From Geosiphon pyriformis (Eukaryota; Glomeromycota; Glomeromycetes; Archaeosporales; Geosiphonaceae), in assembly GCA_016748015.1 (NCBI GenBank), contig JAAOMT010000135.1, positions 206,097 to 270,096 of the forward strand: 64,000 nt of DNA. The letters are read 5' to 3'. Shown here piece after piece: positions 21,744 through 34,038 of the stretch. Under the pieces are notes generated by a model that had not been told where the DNA came from, ran no database searches, and saw only the letters and a program-made list of their open reading frames with translations. Position 1 is the stretch's first letter. Every line of letters begins with the position of its first letter. The position numbers and the translations under genes were made by a program.

Positions 21744-22130
21744 GTGCTTAATCTTTTTAATTAATTAGTAAACAACAAAAAAATAATAAATAATAAAAAA
21801 TAAAATAAAAAATTAGTATTCCATCAATAGCCATGATCAAAAGCTATTGGTTTAGTGTAGTTAAATATCAAAATTTATTAATATAGATTGTTAATAATAC
21901 AGAAGTAATTAATAACATAAATAAAATAATAATAAATAATTTTATTAATATGAGTATAATTTTACTTTAAATTATAGAAAACTATCTTTTAATGAAAAGT
22001 ATATTAAATAATTATTAATCTTTAACTACTGTTCTGTTCTACTTCTAATACTTTTATTATATATACATAATTCTTATTATATAAAATCTTACATATTTTT
22101 AAGTAATATGTTATAATTTTCTAATAATAT
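21744..22130 (-). repeat. Inverted, partial and eroded B-family LTR
   Basis: Starts right after the 3' LTR of B. Read on the minus strand it follows the B LTR from its centre (CAATAGCTTTTGATCATGGC) back towards the TATA region (TATATATAATAAAAG at about 22055-22070). The first 240 or so bases of the inverted copy are missing. Two LTRs of one family therefore lie tail to tail. The left limit is exact; the right limit is a guess. Confidence 0.7.
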
Positions 22131-25100
22131 GCTCATTTATTGAATACTATTCTTTTATTGACTTATTTTTACTATTTGTTTTTTCTATTTCTTTTTTGTA
22201 CTCTTTTTTTTATAAATAACAACAGATAAAATTACTATTTTTTTATGATTTTTTGATTAATCTAACTAAAAAACTGCTTTGGTTTTTTATAATAACTATT
22301 ATTAATATTAATAAAAAACTTTATAATATAATTGCTATTTGGTTTATTAATTATTAATAACTATTTGTTATTTTAGTATTTAAACTTTATTTCTTAATTT
22401 GTTTGTGCTAATATAATTAAGAATAAAATTTTAAAACTTTATATCTTGGATAAACAAAAATTAAAAATAAATACTAATTTTATTATAAATTTATTTTTTA
22501 TTTTATCTATATTTATAATATAATAAATATATTAAATATTATTAAGTCAAAAAATTTTTTTACATTAAATTTCTAAATATTTTTTAATAATAAAGTCTTT
22601 ATTTCTATTACTAGTTATTATATTAATAATAATTGAAATTTTTATTAATTTTGGTTTAATAAATAGATAATATAACAAAATAAATATTGCAAATAGATTT
22701 TTTAAAGATTAAAAATTTAAAAAATTATATTAAAGATATATATATATATTCTTTATATAAATTTAGATTAATTAATAATTAATAATAAAATTAGCATACT
22801 ATATAGCAAATTAATATTATTTAAGACTTAAAAATATTATAATGTTTATATTATTAAAAATTATGTTTTCTTAATATTGGCTTAAATTGGTTTTTATTAT
22901 TATTTTAAGCCAAATTTTTAATCAAAAAAGTTAAAAAAAACAGTCTAATTTTATTAGTTATTAAATTAATTTTTTTTAACAGTTTTTTGTTATTATTCTA
23001 GATAATACCACAAATAATAATACTTTTATAAAAGAATTAAAGAGAAAATTAAAAGAAAAAACATTTAATAAAATTTAATTTTAATATTTTAATTATATTT
23101 TTAACTTGACAATATAAATAATTTTAAATAAAATAAAAAATAATGTTTTCGAGATATTTATTAAAAATTTAAACTAAATATAATTTACTTGAAATTTTTT
23201 TAATATAAGTTTTATATAATTTAAGATTAAAAAAGTTAACTTTTTAATTTGTATTTTGTTTTAATAATTTAAATTTCTTGAATATATTTGTAATATATAT
23301 TAAAATTAAATACTGTAAACTTATTCTGAATTGCTTTATTTGGTAAAATTTTACTTATAATATAATTAAAAATAGGTTATTTTTTAACTGTAAATTTATA
23401 AATACTTAATATTTTTATTAACACTTATATTAATTTTTTTTAATATGCTATTTTATATAATTATTAGATTGTTTTTAATAAAATTGCTAAATTTCTTAAA
23501 TTATTTAAATAATATTGTTTCTTTGATAATTTTTTTCTTTAATTTTATTTTTAATTATGTTAAAAATATAATTAATAATAATAAATTTGGTAAAATATTA
23601 TAATATTAATTAAATTTATTATCTATTATAGCAGCTTGAACAACAAAAAAAAGTTGATTAATATTACTTTAAAACAAATACAATTGTAATACTTTGTACT
23701 ATATTTTTATTTAAAGAGAAAATTTTATTATTTTACAAAAAAAAATTTTGAATAATAATATTAATAAAACAAAAAAATTATAAATTATTTATTTAAATAG
23801 TTTTATTTTTCAATTTTTATATAATAAATAAATTTAATAATATAATAGAAAATATATTGCAAAAAATATCTATTTAAATTATTATTTTTATTAAAAATTG
23901 AATATTTAAGCATATTAAACACAATTTTTTTATTATATATATATAATTTATAATTATTTGGCAATTTAAAGATTATTTGTTATTTTAAATATGCTTTTTT
24001 TACAGATAAAAATATAATTGCAGATATAAAATTTTACTTAATACTATTATAATTCTGGAATTATAGATTTTAATACTTTTTTTAAATATTAATAATTCTA
24101 ATTAATAATATAAGTATTATTTATAATAATTTTTTTAACTATAATATAAGCAAATTGTTTATAATAGAATAGATATATATGTAATAATATAAAAAAAATA
24201 TAAAACAAAGAAAAAAACAAAATAAAAGATCTATTACTTACAATAAAATTATAATAAAAAATTAATTTAGTATAAAATTAATACTTTTTTAATTTATAAA
24301 AAAGTTATATATATAATTAAATTATATAAAATCTATATATTATATTAAGATTACTTTAAGTATATTAATTATTTATATATATTAAATAAATTAATTTAGT
24401 TGTAAACTTATTTAATATATTATTTTTTTAAAAGTTAATAATTTTAATAATCAGATTTAAAACTTTAATTATATATTATTGATATTATTTGTAATTAATT
24501 AATATAATTAAATATAAATTAATTGATTATATTTTTTAATAATTATTTTTAAATAATAATTATATTAGACTGTATAATTAAAATTTTAAAGCATAATAAA
24601 ATCTATTATTATTAAATTACATATATTAATTCTTAATTTCTATTAATATTCTTAGTTTATCAAAAAAAATTTATATTTAATTTAAATTTTTAATTAAATT
24701 GTATTATAATTTAATTATAATTAAATTAATTGCTAATCTTTTACTTTTTTGTTGCCAGTTAATATTTGTTGAATTAATTTTAATGATATAATTTTTTTTA
24801 TATAATTTTAATACTAATTTTTATAATATATATTGTAATTTTTTACATAAAAATACTGTTTTTTTAAATTATAATAATGTTTATAAAAACAATACAATAT
24901 CTTTAATAATAAATGCAAAAATTATTAAAAAAAAATTAATTAATAATATAACATAATTTTTAATAATCAAACTTTAAATTAAATTCGAATTAAACTTGTT
25001 GTTTAGATTTAAGTTTAATTTAAGTTTAATTTAAATTTAAATTCAAAATTTAGCCAAAATTTCTGTTTGAATTTAGTTTAATTTAATAATTTAATTTAAT

Positions 25101-26000
25101 TTAAACCAAACTAAACTGAATATTAAAACTTTACTATTGCTGTTTTTTAAAGTTTTTGGTCTTTTTGTAAAATAATAATAATAATAGTAATAATAAAAGC
25201 AAAAAAGATTAGTTTGTTAACTAATTTATTATTAAAAATTTTAAGATTTTAAAAAAAATAAAAACAATACTAAAATTAAATTTTAAAAAAAACTTTAACT
25301 AAGAAAAAACTATTAATTAAAAATAAAAAAATGCTTTAAAAACTGCTAAAAACAACTTTATATTATTAATATTTATAAAAAATATTGTCAACATATTTTG
25401 TTTAATTGTTTTAATAACAAAAAAACTTTATAAAATACTATAAAAAAAGTAATATTTATAACTTTTTTATTTTTTTAGTTATTGTTTTTTAATTATTAAT
25501 ATAAAGTTTTAATTATAGACATAAAATTAAAATATATATATTAAAAATTTTTTTTTAAAGTTAATATAATAATTTATTATTAAAATTTTTACAAAACTAT
25601 TATTTAAAATAAAATTATATTCATAAATAAATATTATTATTAATTATTATTGTAATTTTTAATTAATTGTTATTTTGAAAAAAACTATTAATTTAATAAT
25701 TTAAACATCAAATTTTAATTATTTTGTTATAATTATTGCATAAATTAAAAATAAAATAAAAGTTTATATTTTAATTACAATCCAATTACAAATAATATTC
25801 ATATATTTATCATATTGCTTATTATAAAATAGATATATTGTAAATAAACAATCTGTACTTTTAATCAATTAAAAAGGTTGAACATAATATGTAAAAAATT
25901 TTTTGCAAATGATTGATAAGATTCCTTAAAGCATTGATTGTAATGAAACTTAAAATGAAACTCTATTGGTTATAAAATATATTTAATTATTTATTCTAAG
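22131..26000. other. AT-rich stretch, no recognisable gene
   Basis: About 3.9 kb of nearly pure A/T. I see no ORF of note, no LTR and no LINE wording. A short perfect-looking hairpin (TTGGCTTAAA against TTTTAAGCCAA) lies at about 22878-22917. Reiterated AAGTTTAATTT units lie at about 25005-25040. Likely old transposon residue. Confidence 0.5.
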
Positions 26001-26637
26001 ATTAAATATTAAAAATGGTAAAAATTAATCAAATTTGATGTTATCGAAACTGTTGTTCATAGTGCTTAAACAGTCTAATTAATTTACCTACAAAGGTGAA
26101 GATAATGATTGAGAGTTAAAGTTACTAAAGAAATTATATATAAATAAATCCAAACAATCATCTGTGATTGCCGAATTTTCAGCGTATTTAACATAATTAT
26201 TAAACAGAGCCTTAACTCAAGTAATTACATCAGATAATTGGAAACTAAAAATCATGAACTTAAATTTAGGAGAATCCCAAATAAAAAAACAGTGGAAAAC
26301 ACTACCTTTAGAGTAAAACCCTCCCCATCATATAAAATACCTTCCTCATTGAATGAAAGCTTTCAGCTAAACAGAATAAAGATGAAAGCATTATAATAGT
26401 AACACAGGGAAGCCACCTTTGTAATTGGTTTAAAGCTAATTATTATTAACTTTTAAAGATATCCCCCTCCATTATTCCTATGACATTGTGAGTTCACCAA
26501 ATTCCTTTGCAAGTCTCTGGGAAAGAAAGTTAGGAATTTCTTTGGGGAACAAAGGCGCGGACATTTCTTGATAATTGTTTATAATTTATGTTAAGGTTGC
26601 TGTTACACTTATTGCCGTGATGATCATAGGATGATTG
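26001..26637. other. Upstream flank of the host gene island
   Basis: Base composition rises in C and G compared with the AT-rich stretch before it. I see no coding segment I can support. It probably holds the promoter of the 26638 gene. Confidence 0.4.
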
Positions 26638-27054
26638 ATGTCTAAAATTATGCCTACATTTAAAACTTCACAACGGCTCTATGTTTTGAGCAGTAGCTTG
26701 ACTCGACCTCATAGAAGATTCCTCACTAATTATTCTCAGAATTTTTCAACTGTTTCGGCAACAAAAACTTCAAGGTTTTTGAGTAGTCCAAAACTTAAAA
26801 GTTATCTTCCATTCGTTTATCGATATCTTCATTGGTCGATTCTCAGCACCTTATCCCTACACCTAGTCTGGACAAAGAAAGAATATGCAGATTACCGCGA
26901 AAAGATCATGGTCAAGATTGTGGATTTAGAGCAAACTATCGCCTCTCTTCAAGGTGGCCCGGAGGAGAAAAAGGGTTTGTCAAGCTATTTTTGGTTTTTG
27001 CCTTTCTCAAGAAAAGAAGACTTTGAAATAAATTCAAATAATAATAGCCCCTGA
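26638..27054 (+). CDS. Small putative mitochondrial membrane protein
   Basis: 138 codons, no intron seen. I start at ATG 26638 (MSKIMPTF); an open TTG lies just upstream. The first 50 residues are rich in Ser, Arg and Lys with almost no acid, like a mitochondrial targeting sequence (RPHRRFLTNYSQNFS). One hydrophobic segment follows at about residues 60-78 (FVYRYLHWSILSTLSLHLVW), then a charged helix YADYREKIMVKIVDLEQTI that could form a coiled coil. The tail is Gly/Lys- then Asn-rich. I do not recognise the family. The next gene on the same strand also encodes a mitochondrial protein. CG dinucleotides and normal codon use mark it as host DNA. Confidence 0.7.
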   Translation: MSKIMPTFKTSQRLYVLSSSLTRPHRRFLTNYSQNFSTVSATKTSRFLSSPKLKSYLPFVYRYLHWSILSTLSLHLVWTKKEYADYREKIMVKIVDLEQTIASLQGGPEEKKGLSSYFWFLPFSRKEDFEINSNNNSP

Positions 27055-27435
27055 ATTAGTCCTGGAAACGCCCTTGAAACCTGTCACAACACCTGCCCAA
27101 ACCAACCGTATTCTCATTATATAACACGAAATAAAATCTTTGGAGCAAGGTCTTTGATTTACTTGGCACCATATGATCCTTATGAAAAATAAATTTTCCT
27201 TGAGAATTTATATATAGCCTTTTAATTAAAGATTTAAAGATTATTTGTGAAACATACCAAATGGTGGATTTCATGTAAAATATCTTTTAAATTTGTTAAT
27301 TCGAATAAACTATATAAGAAAATTTTGAATTTGTTATTGCCGTTGAATTATTCAGATCTAATAGCTCAGCACCCATATGATCACGAATTGAAAAACATAA
27401 ATCTTAAAAACATAAGTCTCAATAACCTAGCTAAA
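27055..27435. other. Intergenic stretch between two host genes
   Basis: No coding signal that I trust. The frame of the next gene is open upstream from 27247, but that translation (Lys/Ile/Leu-rich) does not look like an mL53 N-terminus. It should hold the 3' end of the first gene and the promoter of the second. Confidence 0.45.
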
Positions 27436-27983
27436 ATGATGAAATACATTAACCAAGTTACAATTAAATTCTCGCCTTTTGCGAAAGGGGCTAGAACTAA
27501 TAGGTAAACTATCTTATTTTATCGTTTTTTCGAAACGATTTTTCAAAATATTAAGAATTTTCATAAAATATTCCAGGGTTTTCTTGTCTTATATCATGAC
27601 CGACGAACAGCGTGAAGATAACCCCAAGGCGAAGATAATTACTACTGTGCTATCCGATTTGAACGCTCAACCAAGCATCAGTATTACTTTTCGTATGTAC
27701 AAGGTCTCTTAATATTTTCTTTTTAACCAACATAGAAATTAACTTATTCCTACTAAATTATTTTTGTTGCAAAGGAGATGGAAAGAAATTTAATTTTGCT
27801 ACAGACACTTTCAAGATAGATAGGTAGGTTTGGGTTAAAAACAGAAGAGTTGAGTTGGATTAATGATTCCTTTTTCACTTTATTCATAATCATTTAATCT
27901 CTTTATAATCGATTCATTGAAGTCTCATGATGGTAATCAAGAAACATATACGAAAGTTACAAGAGGAGGAATCGAATTCTTAA
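27436..27983 (+). CDS. MRPL53: Mitochondrial large-subunit ribosomal protein mL53, four exons
   Basis: My exon model: 27436-27503, 27577-27692, 27775-27823, 27923-27983, total 294 bases, 97 residues and TAA. All introns are GT-AG: gtaaac...ccag, gtatgt...caaag with a TACTAAAT branch site at 27751, gtaggt...gaag. The product starts MMKYINQVTIKFSPFAKGAR and holds SISITFRDGKKFNF and IKKHIRKLQEEE. This matches the small mL53 family (yeast name Mrpl44): an N-terminal NPF-like KFSPF segment, a central KFKDGK-like strand and a C-terminal basic helix. Usual length is about 90-110 residues. It would be part of the mitoribosome large subunit. The start could be 27436 or 27439. It converges with the L35 gene, 192 bp apart. 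Confidence 0.78.
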
Positions 27984-28175
27984 AAATTCAAAGAGTTATT
28001 ATTTTCTTGGATAGGAAGCCTAGCGCAGAGAAAGCCGGAATTGCTGTCTTATATTACTGATCACTCTAATAAACTACACCGTCCTCCTTATCGATATGAC
28101 TTCAGAAGAAAAAATTCTTAAAAAGATTTGCAACCATTAATCAATTTTATTGACTAAATTTCATTTTCTGTGAAT

Positions 28176-28911
28176 CTACGCTTTGACGGCATATCTGCGG
28201 AGCGGGAAGTGAGCGGCTCTTTTCTTAGCTCTGATATAAAAAAATTTCATTTAATTTTACAAATTGAGTGCTGAATTGATAAGACCTATATCCTTTTGTT
28301 TTAAGAAAAGAATCTTTTTACCTTAAAGTCCTAGCTCCTGCTTCACTTTTTGTCAAACGACGACGAATGGCTCGAGTTTTCTTTGGTCGAAGATCAAGTG
28401 GCTTGAATTTTTTACCTTTATAAAAAAGTTTCAAATGTGCGCGCTGGCTTTGAGAAATAACCGTGTTGACCCGTGCGATCGATTTGCGAACTTCACGACT
28501 GTACTCATAATTGAAGTAAAATGGTAGTTTTTAGCCTCTGGGAATAATTTCTGGACCTACATATTAGGTCTAATCCCTCTACACCAATAACTCAATAAAT
28601 CCTCAACGATTCAATTTTTGTGCTTGGAATGAAGGAATTAAACTCTTATAATTTGACTCACAGTTTAGTTGACTTGGAGGTTGCCCCGCTAGCAATCTTT
28701 TGTACTTTAAGGGTGGCAAGCTCCTGTTTCAAATCCTCGAGTTGTTTAGTCAACTCGGTTTTGTCTTTTGCTCGAAGTTCATAAGCTTTTACAGGAGCCT
28801 AAAAAATGCAGATTTGACCAGAAGTTAACAATCTTCCAAGCTATAAAACTGTGCCATATTCCAAAGTTGGCATTAAGGGTTTATGCACCCACGATTCAAA
28901 AGACTCACCAT
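28176..28911 (-). CDS. RPL35: Cytosolic 60S ribosomal protein L35 (uL29), four exons
   Basis: Exons on the minus strand: 28909-28911 (ATG alone), 28662-28798, 28322-28498, 28176-28230; 372 bases, 123 residues and TAG, the usual L35 length. Introns are GT-AG (gtgagt, gtgagt, gtaaaa donors; tag, cag, cag acceptors). The second exon starts Ala-Pro-Val-Lys-Ala-Tyr-Glu-Leu-Arg. Hallmarks: [30 protein letters not shown], and the C-terminus [12 protein letters not shown]35 sits near the polypeptide exit tunnel of the large subunit. A first exon consisting of the start codon alone is also known in animal RPL35 genes. No stop or frameshift: a live gene. Confidence 0.93.
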
Positions 28912-29721
28912 TATTTTAAAATTTGGCTATTCTGAAAGAGAGGAATATTCGGAAAAAAAAAATCTGGTAAATACTATGAACTAGGCTGTACTACAGTTAA
29001 CTCATAACCATTAGTCAAGCACAGATTTCATAAATTCTATAAATGTCAAAAATGGCTACTGTAAATTAAATCTTTTCTTAATAATAATTTTATGAGCATT
29101 GATAATAATAAAAAGTATGAATTTAATAATTAATTAGCTAATAAAATTTATTAATAATTAAGTTAATAATAATATACAATTGTTTATATTTTAATTATTT
29201 TATTATAATTTATTTAACTTAAAATAAAATAATATTAAATAAGCTCTTTTTTTATTTTTATAAAGCAAAAAATAAAATAGTTATAATGCTTATTTTTAAT
29301 ATTGTTTTTACTAGTTTTAATACTTAATAACTAGACAGTCCTTTTTTAAAATGCTATTTTTAAACAATATAAAGTTAAAACAGTTTTTAATTATTAGTAA
29401 AACACAATTATTGGCTTCAATAAAAGTAACTAATTAAAATTAATTTTAATATAATTATTATTATTATAAAAAATTTAAAAATTTTCAATAACATATTAAT
29501 AATAAAGCTGTTTCTTTATATTTATTTAAATAATTAAAAAAACCAAAAAAATAAAGAATTAATTTCTTTTTAATTTTTAATTTAAAGCATAATTTTTTTA
29601 AAATACCAAAAAAAATTGTTTTTTAAGTATTTTTTAAAATATTATTTTTATTTTAAAATTTGTTTTTTATAAAAAATAAGATATTAGTTTTATTTAATTT
29701 CTTTAATATTTATATTAAATT
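28912..29721. other. L35 upstream flank, then AT-rich decay
   Basis: 28912-29080 is moderate in composition and should carry the 5' UTR and promoter of the L35 gene. From about 29085 the DNA is nearly pure A/T with nothing readable. The change to GC-richer LINE sequence at about 29722 is abrupt. Confidence 0.5.
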
Positions 29722-30836
29722 CTTCTTCAAGTACTGTGGTATTATGTTTTGACAGCCAGACTGCTATTGACACATGTGTATCTAAGATGTCTTTGGTTAC
29801 CCCTGATTTCTGTAATCAATACTGGCTGGAGAGGCATTATATTTTCAATTTGGTCAGGGATAAAGATCTTAGTGTGAGTTGGGTTAAGGTAAAAGACCAC
29901 TCTGGGATTTCTGGTAATGTGGAAGCTGACTTGGCTGCTGGGGCTGCCTCTGGATCTCTCTTTTCCCTTTGTGCCAATGTGTGTGAATATTTTTTGGTTG
30001 CTGAGGGTGTCGCTGTTTCTGGTAATGCCTGTCATTTTGTCAGGAATATTTTTTGGTCTGTTTGTTGTGCTTGTTGGGAAGCTGGGCCTGGTTGTGACGT
30101 GGTTCCGGAAGTGATGATTGGTTGCATAGACTGGGTTGTCACAGCAAAGGTGTAGCATCTTGATTCTCATATGCTCACTGAGTTCACTAGCCGGGTATCC
30201 TCAACGCTTTGCACTTATATTATGAAAGCTGTGCACAGAAGATTGCCAGTGGTGATAAGGAAAAGATTGTATGATAAGCGCTACCCTAATGTATTATGTT
30301 TGTTTTGCGGTGGAATGGAGTTCTCTGACCACGCTTTTACTTGTGTTCATGAGTCTGGTGTTTGTGGTAAGATTTTGGCTGAGACTTCTGTCTGTTGGTC
30401 AGCTTTGGCTGGTGGTTCCCCTGTTTTTGCCGTGTTGCGAGTTTTGTCTCAATGTTTCTTTGATGTTGGGTTGTATACTTTGGTTTGCAAAGGGTTTGTG
30501 CTGGGGGAGTGGTATGAAGAAGCTTGCAGTATTTTTGAGGATAGGAAGGTGGCAGCTACTCAGATTGTTGATTATGTCAGGTTCGTGGTTAAGTTACATC
30601 GTGCTAAAGCATGGTTGGCTAGGGCCAGCCACTGGGTGGTGATGGAAAAGGCTGGTCTGGTTTGTGATGATGGTGTTGTTTCTGGGCTCTCTCGTGGTGT
30701 GTCTTCAGTTTTGTCTGATGGTGTTGTAAGATTGCTTGGTGTGGCCAATTCTTTTGCTGTTAGCTTTGGTCATCGGAAGCCTTATTGTTTCTTTTCTGGT
30801 TTAGGTGGCAGTGTGTGGGTTATTATAGGTGTGTAG
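29722..30836 (+). pseudogene. LINE RNase H end and C-terminal zinc region
   Basis: One frame from 29736 to 30155, one TAG at 30153-30155 (probably from a Trp codon, as in KVWHPDSH-type copies), and then a further open reading to 30836. RNase H motif CFDSQTAID and VKVKDHSGISGNVEAD are present. A zinc-binding segment VLCLFCGGMEFSDHAFTC (zf-RVT type) stands at about 30290-30345. The C-terminus ends FGHRKPYCFFSGLGG. Without RT or endonuclease it cannot move itself. Confidence 0.85.
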
Positions 30837-30960
30837 TATTGCCTTGTCTGGCCTGAGTGATTAGCCACATGTAGAAAGTGCATGAGTCGCGTTTAGTTTG
30901 AGCCTCTTAGTTTGGTTCTATGTACTAAATAGCGATTGGGCTACACTCATTAAATGTGTT
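29722..30960 (+). mobile_element. 5'-truncated LINE, relatively young
   Basis: Begins abruptly inside RNase H (SSSTVVLCFDSQTAIDTC) and runs to the LINE 3' UTR (30837-30945) and a TTAAATAAATAAAA tail. 5' truncation is usual for target-primed insertion. It keeps CG dinucleotides and long frames, unlike the old copies, so it inserted later. Confidence 0.88.
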
Positions 30961-31604
30961 AAATAAATAAAAATTATATTAAATTTGTTATAAATATATT
31001 AATTATCATGTTTATTTTTAATTTGGTTATAAACAATAATAATAATATATTTATTAAGATCAGTTTTAATTAACATATAATTAGATTACTTAATATATTG
31101 AATTTTAATTAATTTTTTTAAAAACAAAACAAATTATATTGTATATATTTTAATTAATTAATCTATTAATTTATTTAATTTTAAGAATTAAACTAATTAA
31201 AACACTTTTTATTTTATTTTTAAAATTGTTATAATTAATAGTATTTAAAAAATTATTATAAATGATTAAAAATTTTTTAAATAAATATTTAATAAAACTA
31301 TAAAAATCAAACTAATTTATATTAAAACTGTTTTTTGATTTTTACATAGTTTTTTTGGTTTAAAATTAATTATTAAAAACAATAATAGACTTTTTTGTAC
31401 AAATTTTATAAATTAAGTTTATTAAATTAAATTTTTTTATTTTTAAAATTAAAAAGTTTTCTTAAATATTTTTTTTAACACAGTTTAAGGCCAAATTAAT
31501 CAAATTTTTTTTGGTATTATAGTTTAAAAATTTAATAAAAATAATAAATAATATAATTTATTTAATCATAAAATAACACAATAATAATATTAAAATAATA
31601 ATAA
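30961..31604. other. AT-rich spacer
   Basis: Nearly pure A/T between two LINE tails that face each other. Nothing recognisable. Confidence 0.5.
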
Positions 31605-34038
31605 TTTTTTTTATTTTTTTATTTTATAAGTGCAATCTAATTACTACTTAAAACATTACAATCAAATAAAATTTTAAATTAAGTATGACTCATGCTCTTT
31701 TTATATATAATTAACTACTTGAATCAACTAAAACAATACTATATATTTATATTATTAACAGCTATAAAACTACTAAAAAAACCAAATGACATTAAAAACA
31801 AAATATGTTTCAACTAAAAACCTATATAAATATTTAACTTTAAACCAAATTTACAGACCATAACCAAAAGTCATATTAATAACAAATTAAAAATCCAAAA
31901 AACTTTTAAGCTATCTGTTGGAATTAGACCAAATTTTTTATAATAAACTTATAGTTTAATATTAGATGGTTATATATTAGATTAATAATTTTTAACAAAA
32001 CTATGCACAAAATTAACTACCTTCTAAACTGTATTTAATTATAACTTAATTATTAATACAGTTTTCAATAGTTAATTCATAAAAACAAAATTTTTGGTCA
32101 ATATTATGTATAGTTTATTATACAACTTAATTTTAACAAAATATTTGGCCACTATAAAAGCATTAACAAGAATTTTTAATAATTTAGTCTATTTAAAAAT
32201 AGTATTTAAGATAATTTTTTTCCTTATACTAAAATCTAATATATACAAAAATATATAATTAGAGTTTTTTAACAGATTATAACAAATATAATTTATATTT
32301 AGATATTTTGAGTTATATAACTTCTTTATCATAACAACTAGTAAATAATAATATAAGATTTTTATAAAATAAGACTATAATATAGCAAATAATACACTAG
32401 TAAAACCAAATTACATATGACTATCAAAATACCAAACATTAAAAGTTTTATACATATTAAATTTGTCATATAATATATTTGGTTTTTTAATTTACATATA
32501 TAATAGACTTAAATAAATTCTTAACAAAATAACAAGCATTTTTAAAAATTAGTCTGCTTTCAACATTAAAAATTTGTAATTCATATTTAAGAACAAAACA
32601 AAAAAAACTAAGTAGTCATATTTACAAAAAAATTAGCTCTTTTATTGCTTATATTTTCTAAATAACTCTTAATTTTTTTATATGTTATCAATAAATTTTT
32701 CAATACAACAATTTTACAAATACATTTTTACTTAATCTAACACCTATTTTAAAAGTTAAAGTTAATACAATTTGTAATTAATCTGTATATATTCAAAGAT
32801 GCTTAATTGTTTATAAACAAAGTAATCAAGCTAAAAACTAAAACACACTTAAAAACAAAAATTATGGTCTGTAATTTAGCTAGAATTGAAGACAGCAAAT
32901 TCAAAACTTTGACATTAATATTCAAATTAACTTCAGAAAAGTATGCAATAATACCACTACAAGCTTCCACAAATTTAAAATACTTAACTAAACTATTATT
33001 ATACATACTTATTTAACTTAATTTAACACTTAATAAATAGTTTTTAATAAATTTAAAATTATAAAAAACTGTTATTAAATAAAACCAAATGGTCAAAATG
33101 CATCTATTAACTAGACTACTATCTGTAATAAACTTAATTAAAAACCTAAACCAAGCTAGAACTAGACTTCTAAAACTGAGTTTTTTATCTATAAAACATG
33201 TTTTAAGTTATGTATTTGTTATAATAATCTAAAAACTGATTAACAAACAAAATTTTAAATCTTTTCAATAATATGACCATATTTGTATAAATCTTCAGAT
33301 CCAGTATATTAATAACAAAAACACTATTTTCAAATCTAAACATATTAAACAGCTTACTTTTTAAGAACAATTTACACAATAATAACATACTTATAATACC
33401 AACCAAAAAATTGTTTATAAAATTAATCTGCAATCTAATTAGAAATTAGAGAAAATGCTAAGGTATTTAATTAATTATCTGCAAATTAATTGTCCTGTGC
33501 AAAAAAAATCATCTAAAATGCTTTTGGCATTAACAAAATTGATAAAATCAGCAACTAAATTTTCGGATTGTATCTGCTTAAATAATTTTAGATTATATAA
33601 AGCCAAATGTAAAATAGCCTTAATAGAAAAATTTCTCAACAAGTTAGCTTTTGACTTAAGTTTTTTTTTAATAATCTATCTTATTTATTACATACACTCT
33701 TGAAGATATAACTAAACTGTGTTCTATAATTAATAATAAGCTGCAATATAACAGAAACCAAATATAAAAATAGTTTTCTTCAAAATCACATTTAAAAAAA
33801 ACCTAACATCAAAATAAGTTTTAACCAAATTTGATTTAAATAAGCCATTAGTTAACAAAAAGATACTCAAATATTTATAAGATTTTTTTTTGGTTATTAA
33901 AATCTCTAAACCACTAATATATAGTAAATTTATTTTTTATTTTTTAATTAATAAGAATAACAACTGTCTTGTTAATGTTAATTAAAATATTGTTAATAAA
34001 AAAAACTTGCTTGTAATATTCAAAATATATTGAGTTAT
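31605..34038 (-). mobile_element. Eroded LINE copy, minus strand
   Basis: Read on the minus strand it follows the LINE from the segment just upstream of the RT end (compare 48.96-49.33 kb) through RNase H and C-terminal region to a 3' UTR at about 31605-31760 that ends in an A-rich tail. It is as eroded as the copy at 1-3415. At 34038 it meets an eroded C-family LTR abruptly. Confidence 0.78.
32803..33433 (-). pseudogene. LINE linker and RNase H remnant
   Basis: The minus-strand piece 33203-33433 reads NFINNFLVGIISMLLLCKLF, matching the linker VNPLNNFL-type block of the better copies. The piece 32803-33006 reads LLSSILAKLQTIIFVFKCVL, matching the RNase H segment LSTLAELQTIALALECVP at about 50.1 kb. 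Catalytic positions are partly lost. Dead. Confidence 0.75.

Noticed and set aside
22878-22917. Hairpin TTGGCTTAAA...TTTTAAGCCAA as a terminator or helitron end
   Set aside because: It is isolated in AT-rich DNA with no coding partner or helitron end signature; such hairpins arise easily at this composition.
27247-27435. N-terminal extension of mL53
   Set aside because: The frame is open, but the translation is low in complexity and unlike the family, whose members begin close to the KFSPF segment.
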